A program made the translations under genes and the position numbers. A stretch of DNA of 7,579 nt from Candidatus Zixiibacteriota bacterium (GTDB lineage Bacteria > Zixibacteria > MSB-5A5 > WJJR01): the NCBI GenBank assembly GCA_014729565.1, contig WJJR01000322.1, forward strand, positions 1 to 7,579, written 5' to 3'. Of the stretch, positions 6,874 through 7,579 are shown piece by piece. The notes beneath the pieces are model-generated. The model had not been told where the DNA came from and made no database searches. It saw nothing but the letters and a program-made list of their open reading frames with translations. Position 1 is the first letter of the stretch, and each line of letters opens with the position of its first letter.

Positions 6874-7579
6874 GCTGACACTCATATCGTTCACGCTGGA
6901 CAGCTCGTCACGATCTCTGCGAACGGATCTGACTCTGCGCCGCGACGCGGGCGTGATCTGTCACGTCTCGATATCATCGAAGATGGCGCACTCGCGGCAC
7001 AGGACGGTCAGATCGTGTGGGTGGGCGCCACTGATGACATCGGCGCAGCCGTTCAAATCGTCGATGATGATCGTCTCATTGACGCCGGCGGGCGTGTTGT
7101 CACACCCGGACTGATCGATCCGCACTCACATCCCGTTTATGCCAGGCCGCGTGCGCACGAATTCGAGGTGCGCGCATTGGGGAAATCGTATCAGGAGATC
7201 GCGGCGGCGGGTGGTGGGATCAAAAACTCCGTACAGGCCGTGCGCACCAGCGACCTTGAGTCGTTGGTACGAATTGGCATGCAAACCGCCGACCGCATGA
7301 TCGAACATGGCACTACAACCGCGGAGGCAAAGAGCGGCTACGGCCTGTCGCTCGAGGCCGAAATGAAACTGCTCGAAGCGATTCGCCGCGTGAACGAGGA
7401 GCATGTGATCGATTGGGTGCCGACCTTACTCGCAGCCCACGAATTCCCTCCCGAATACGCCGATGCGCGCGATGATTATGTGCGATTGATCACCGACGAA
7501 ATCCTGCCGATCATCGCCGAGCGCAAACTGGCCGAGTTCAACGATGTCTTCTTTGAGACTGGTGTATACAACCGGGAAC
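6865..7579 (+). CDS. hutI: Imidazolonepropionase (HutI), 3' partial
   Basis: This enzyme (EC 3.5.2.7) hydrolyses 4-imidazolone-5-propanoate to N-formimidoyl-L-glutamate, the third step of histidine degradation in the cytoplasm. The window holds 238 residues of a family of about 400, and the frame runs off the end open. Visible marks are the N-terminal beta-sandwich with VVTPGLIDPHSH, giving the amidohydrolase metal motif H87-x-H89, then RAHEFE (96-101), SYQEIAAAGGGI (108-119), KSGYG (155-159) and TLLAAHEFPPEY with H191. All match HutI rather than other amidohydrolases such as dihydroorotase. The later metal ligands lie outside the window. ATG 6865 is the only good start, since an in-frame stop lies 15 bp upstream, yet no Shine-Dalgarno sequence precedes it. 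Translation may depend on coupling to the upstream gene. No other hut gene is visible. Confidence 0.93.
   Translation, partial: MIVADTHIVHAGQLVTISANGSDSAPRRGRDLSRLDIIEDGALAAQDGQIVWVGATDDIGAAVQIVDDDRLIDAGGRVVTPGLIDPHSHPVYARPRAHEFEVRALGKSYQEIAAAGGGIKNSVQAVRTSDLESLVRIGMQTADRMIEHGTTTAEAKSGYGLSLEAEMKLLEAIRRVNEEHVIDWVPTLLAAHEFPPEYADARDDYVRLITDEILPIIAERKLAEFNDVFFETGVYNRE

Overview
The window reads as ordinary, moderately GC-rich bacterial chromosome with every gene on the + strand. The long secreted protein at the left ends in an NYPNPFN-type, FlgD-like C-terminal domain and carries right-handed beta-helix, PKD and dockerin-like modules. That architecture is typical of the FCB superphylum and neighbouring uncultured phyla (Zixibacteria-like lineages are my best guess). 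No rRNA or taxonomic marker is present, so this is inference.

Layout: (1) 1-3834, the 3' part of a very large multidomain surface or secreted protein, whose signal peptide and first beta-helix coils lie outside the window. (2) 3835-4248, a gap of about 410 bp with no convincing gene. Its first third holds REP-like nested palindromes, and its last 60 bp hold a plausible promoter and a good ribosome binding site. (3) 4249-4443, a 64-residue putative zinc-ribbon protein with signs of high expression, followed by a perfect UUCG-capped hairpin. (4) 4473-4542, a hairpin-rich leader with a second copy of a short palindromic repeat. (5) 4543-6849, a 768-residue protein that keeps the whole fold order of the TIGR03960 'B12-binding radical SAM' family fused to a well-conserved DUF2344/TIGR03936 domain, but has lost the radical SAM cysteines. 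(6) 6865 to the window end, the N-terminal 238 residues of imidazolonepropionase (HutI), starting 15 bp after the previous stop.

The most notable object is the pseudo-radical-SAM/DUF2344 fusion: the DUF2344 half is under visible conservation while the SAM half appears catalytically dead. The zinc-ribbon gene and the fusion may share some transcription, but the strong hairpin between them suggests differential expression. The close fusion-hutI spacing suggests co-transcription. I see no functional link between histidine degradation and the fusion protein. No CRISPR array, tRNA, rRNA, insertion sequence or phage gene was seen.
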